Of a stretch of DNA of 64,000 nucleotides, positions 62,390 to 64,000 are shown piece after piece. Origin of the DNA: Blastococcus sp. URHD0036 (GTDB lineage Bacteria > Actinomycetota > Actinomycetes > Mycobacteriales > Geodermatophilaceae); assembly GCF_000701365.1 (NCBI RefSeq), contig NZ_JNIK01000002.1, positions 1 through 64,000 on the forward strand, written 5' to 3'. The notes under the pieces were generated by a model, which saw nothing but the letters and a program-made list of their open reading frames with translations, was not told the DNA's origin and made no database searches. The position numbers were made by a program, and so were the translations under genes. The first letter of the stretch is position 1, and every line of letters begins with the position of its first letter.

Positions 62390-63462
62390 GTGTGCTTCCG
62401 TTCGAGCCGGCTGATCAGCATGGCGGCGATCAGGACCAGGCCCTGGATGATGTTGATCCACGCGGTGGCGATCTGGAGCATCTGCAGGCCGGTGGTGATC
62501 ACACCGAGGAAGAGCACCGCGACCACGGTGCCCGGCACGTTGAAGACGCCCGGCCGGAACGTCGCCGAGCCGAGGAACGCCGCCGCGTAGGCCGGCAGCA
62601 GATACGGCACGCCGGCGTTGGGCTGGGAGGAACCCCCCTGGGCGGTGATCAGGATGCCGGTGATCGCGGCGGCGACGGCGACGATGACGAAGCCGAGGAC
62701 GCGCAGCCGCTTCACCGAGACGCCGGCGAAGCGGGCCGCGTCCGGGTTGCCGCCGACGGCGTAGATGCGCCGGCCGGTCTCGGTCTGCTCCAGGAAGAGG
62801 TACATGAGGACGGCGACCAGGAGCGCCAGCCAGATCTGGATGTTCACGTCGAACAGCGCCTTGCTCTGGCCGAGGTCCTTGTAGCCCTGCGGGACACCGC
62901 TGAAGAGCGTCTGCTGGTTGGTGAACAGGTACTCGACCCCGAGCAGGATCACGCCCATGGCCAGCGTCTGGACGAACGACGAGGCGCCCAGGTAGGCGAT
63001 GAAGACGCCGTTGACCAGCCCGACCAGCAGGCCGATGCCGAGCGCGAGGAGCACCGCGACGGGCCAGGCCACCCCGTGCAGGGTGATCAGGGCGAGGGCC
63101 GAGGCGCCGCCGAGGCCCACCATCGAGCCGATCGACAGGTCGAACTCCCCCAGGGCGAGCGGGACCGTGAGCCCGATCGCGAGGATCGCCGGCGCGGCCG
63201 CCTGCTGGAGGATCGCGGACAGGTTGTTCGTGGTGAGGAAGCTGTCGGGCTTCGCGATGCCGAAGAACGCGACGACCAGGATCAGCGCGATGAGCACGCC
63301 GCCCCGCGCGAGCAGGGCCACCCAGCCCGGGCGATGGCGCCCGGGAGGACGTGCCTCCCTCCCGCCGGACCGCCCGGATCCGGGGCCGGAGTCGGTGGGG
63401 ATCGCCGCGCCCACCGCGGCGGGTTCCCGGCCGGCGGGTGCGTCGGTCTGTCCTGTCGCCAC
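62386..63462 (-). CDS. Sugar-type ABC transporter permease
   Basis: 358 aa RbsC-type permease with 8-10 membrane segments. PLALGEFDLSIGSMVGLGGAS is the family motif and GRRIYAVGGNPDAARFAGV the EAA-like loop that contacts the ATPase. The first 45 residues are a Pro/Arg-rich cytoplasmic tail. GAGGAG is 5 bp before the GTG at 63462. Confidence 0.92.
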
Positions 63463-63539
63463 TGCTGCTCCTCGACGGGCTGGTCCTCGACGGTGCGGGC
63501 CCGGGGTGCGGCCGCGTGGCCGCACCCCGGGTGGTCGGG

Positions 63540-64000
63540 CTACTGCGAGAGGTTGGTGAACTCGGTCGACCACTTCGTGGTGAAGAAGCCCTCGAAGTCG
63601 ACGGGCGGGGTCGCGAGCTCGCCCTCGTCGGGCAGGTTCTCCGCGTCGACGACGAAGAACCGCCAGAAGTCCAGGTCGGTGCCGTAGTCCGGCCGCGGCT
63701 CGGAGGAGATGGCGGTGTCACGGGCGAAGAACTCGGCCAGCTGGTCCATGGCCACCCAGGCGATCCACTCGTGGCTGTTCTCCGCCGCGGCGTCGACCTG
63801 GCCGGACCGGATCAGGTCGATGGTCGGGAGGTTGGCGTAGAAGGTCGTGATCAGCGGCCGCTCCGGGAACTGGGCGCCCGGCCGGAGCACCTGCATGGCC
63901 TGCGCCGCCCCGATCTCGGAGCCGGAGAAGGTCATGTAGTACGCCTGGAGGTCCGGGTTGCCGTTGAACGACGACGAGACCGACTGCTGGGCACCCGGGA
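63540..64000 (-). CDS. Sugar-type ABC substrate-binding protein (5' end outside window)
   Basis: The C-terminal 152 residues are visible. SGSEIGAAQAMQV and SGQVDAAAENSHEWIAWVAMDQLAEFF match periplasmic-binding-protein type 1 sugar binders (RbsB group). The frame is open through base 64000 and the signal peptide lies beyond it. First visible gene of the importer operon; ligand unknown. No SDR or regulator is seen further upstream in the window. Confidence 0.8.
   Translation of the reverse strand, partial: PGAQQSVSSSFNGNPDLQAYYMTFSGSEIGAAQAMQVLRPGAQFPERPLITTFYANLPTIDLIRSGQVDAAAENSHEWIAWVAMDQLAEFFARDTAISSEPRPDYGTDLDFWRFFVVDAENLPDEGELATPPVDFEGFFTTKWSTEFTNLSQ

Overview
The window is 64 kb of very GC-rich DNA (third codon positions almost all G or C) with many GTG starts, many 4-bp ATGA/GTGA gene overlaps and several apparently leaderless transcripts. 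Together with LacI, TetR, PadR and ArsR regulators, mycofactocin-type dehydrogenases, an F420-type reductase, KorAB, GpgS and dense acyl-CoA metabolism, this points to an actinobacterium. A soil or rock actinomycete of the Geodermatophilaceae type would fit, but that placement is inference. I saw no rRNA, tRNA, CRISPR array, insertion sequence or phage gene.

Layout. 1-10.8 kb (minus strand): a CoA-transferase-led catabolic operon (CoA transferase, two beta-hydroxyacid-dehydrogenase paralogues, amidohydrolase, aldehyde dehydrogenase, mycofactocin-type SDR), then an acyl-CoA ligase with two acyl-CoA dehydrogenases. 11.1-19.9 kb: divergent korAB, ArsR regulator, enoyl-CoA hydratase, a short flavoprotein, a LacI regulator, an EthD-like protein, a two-domain VOC protein and a SnoaL-like protein. 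19.9-24.4 kb: MFS exporter, MoxR ATPase plus vWA protein, PPOX protein plus FolE. 24.6-32.2 kb: a Liv-type ABC importer with a fused LivH-LivM permease, two tandem lipoprotein binding proteins and a TetR regulator. 32.2-46.8 kb: ordinary chromosomal genes (hydrolases, patatin, TetR, glutamine amidotransferase, MFS, SpoIIE phosphatase, a frameshifted universal stress protein, a large FAD/Fe-S dehydrogenase, histidine kinase, small secreted protein, PadR with DUF2218). 46.9-51.2 kb: a GpgS glycosyltransferase, a GT4 enzyme, and a divergent Gfo/Idh/MocA plus zinc-less MDR pair. 51.2-64 kb: a second catabolic island with two acyl-CoA dehydrogenases, an F420-NADP reductase-like protein, MFS, a 3Fe-4S ferredoxin, two cytochromes P450, two mycofactocin-type SDRs, an NTF2-like protein and a sugar-type ABC importer.

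How it may work together. The P450/ferredoxin/SDR/acyl-CoA-dehydrogenase genes look like uptake, hydroxylation, alcohol oxidation, CoA activation and beta-oxidation of one or more hydrophobic or cyclic substrates, with KorAB linking 2-oxoacid oxidation to ferredoxin. The substrate cannot be read from sequence. The most informative signals are regulatory: several near-identical short motifs recur at separate promoters (11.06 and 16.59 kb; 54.16 and 55.67 kb; 58.01 and 59.44 kb; 28.54, 29.96 and 31.56 kb). They suggest small local regulons, some pairing naturally with regulators encoded beside them.
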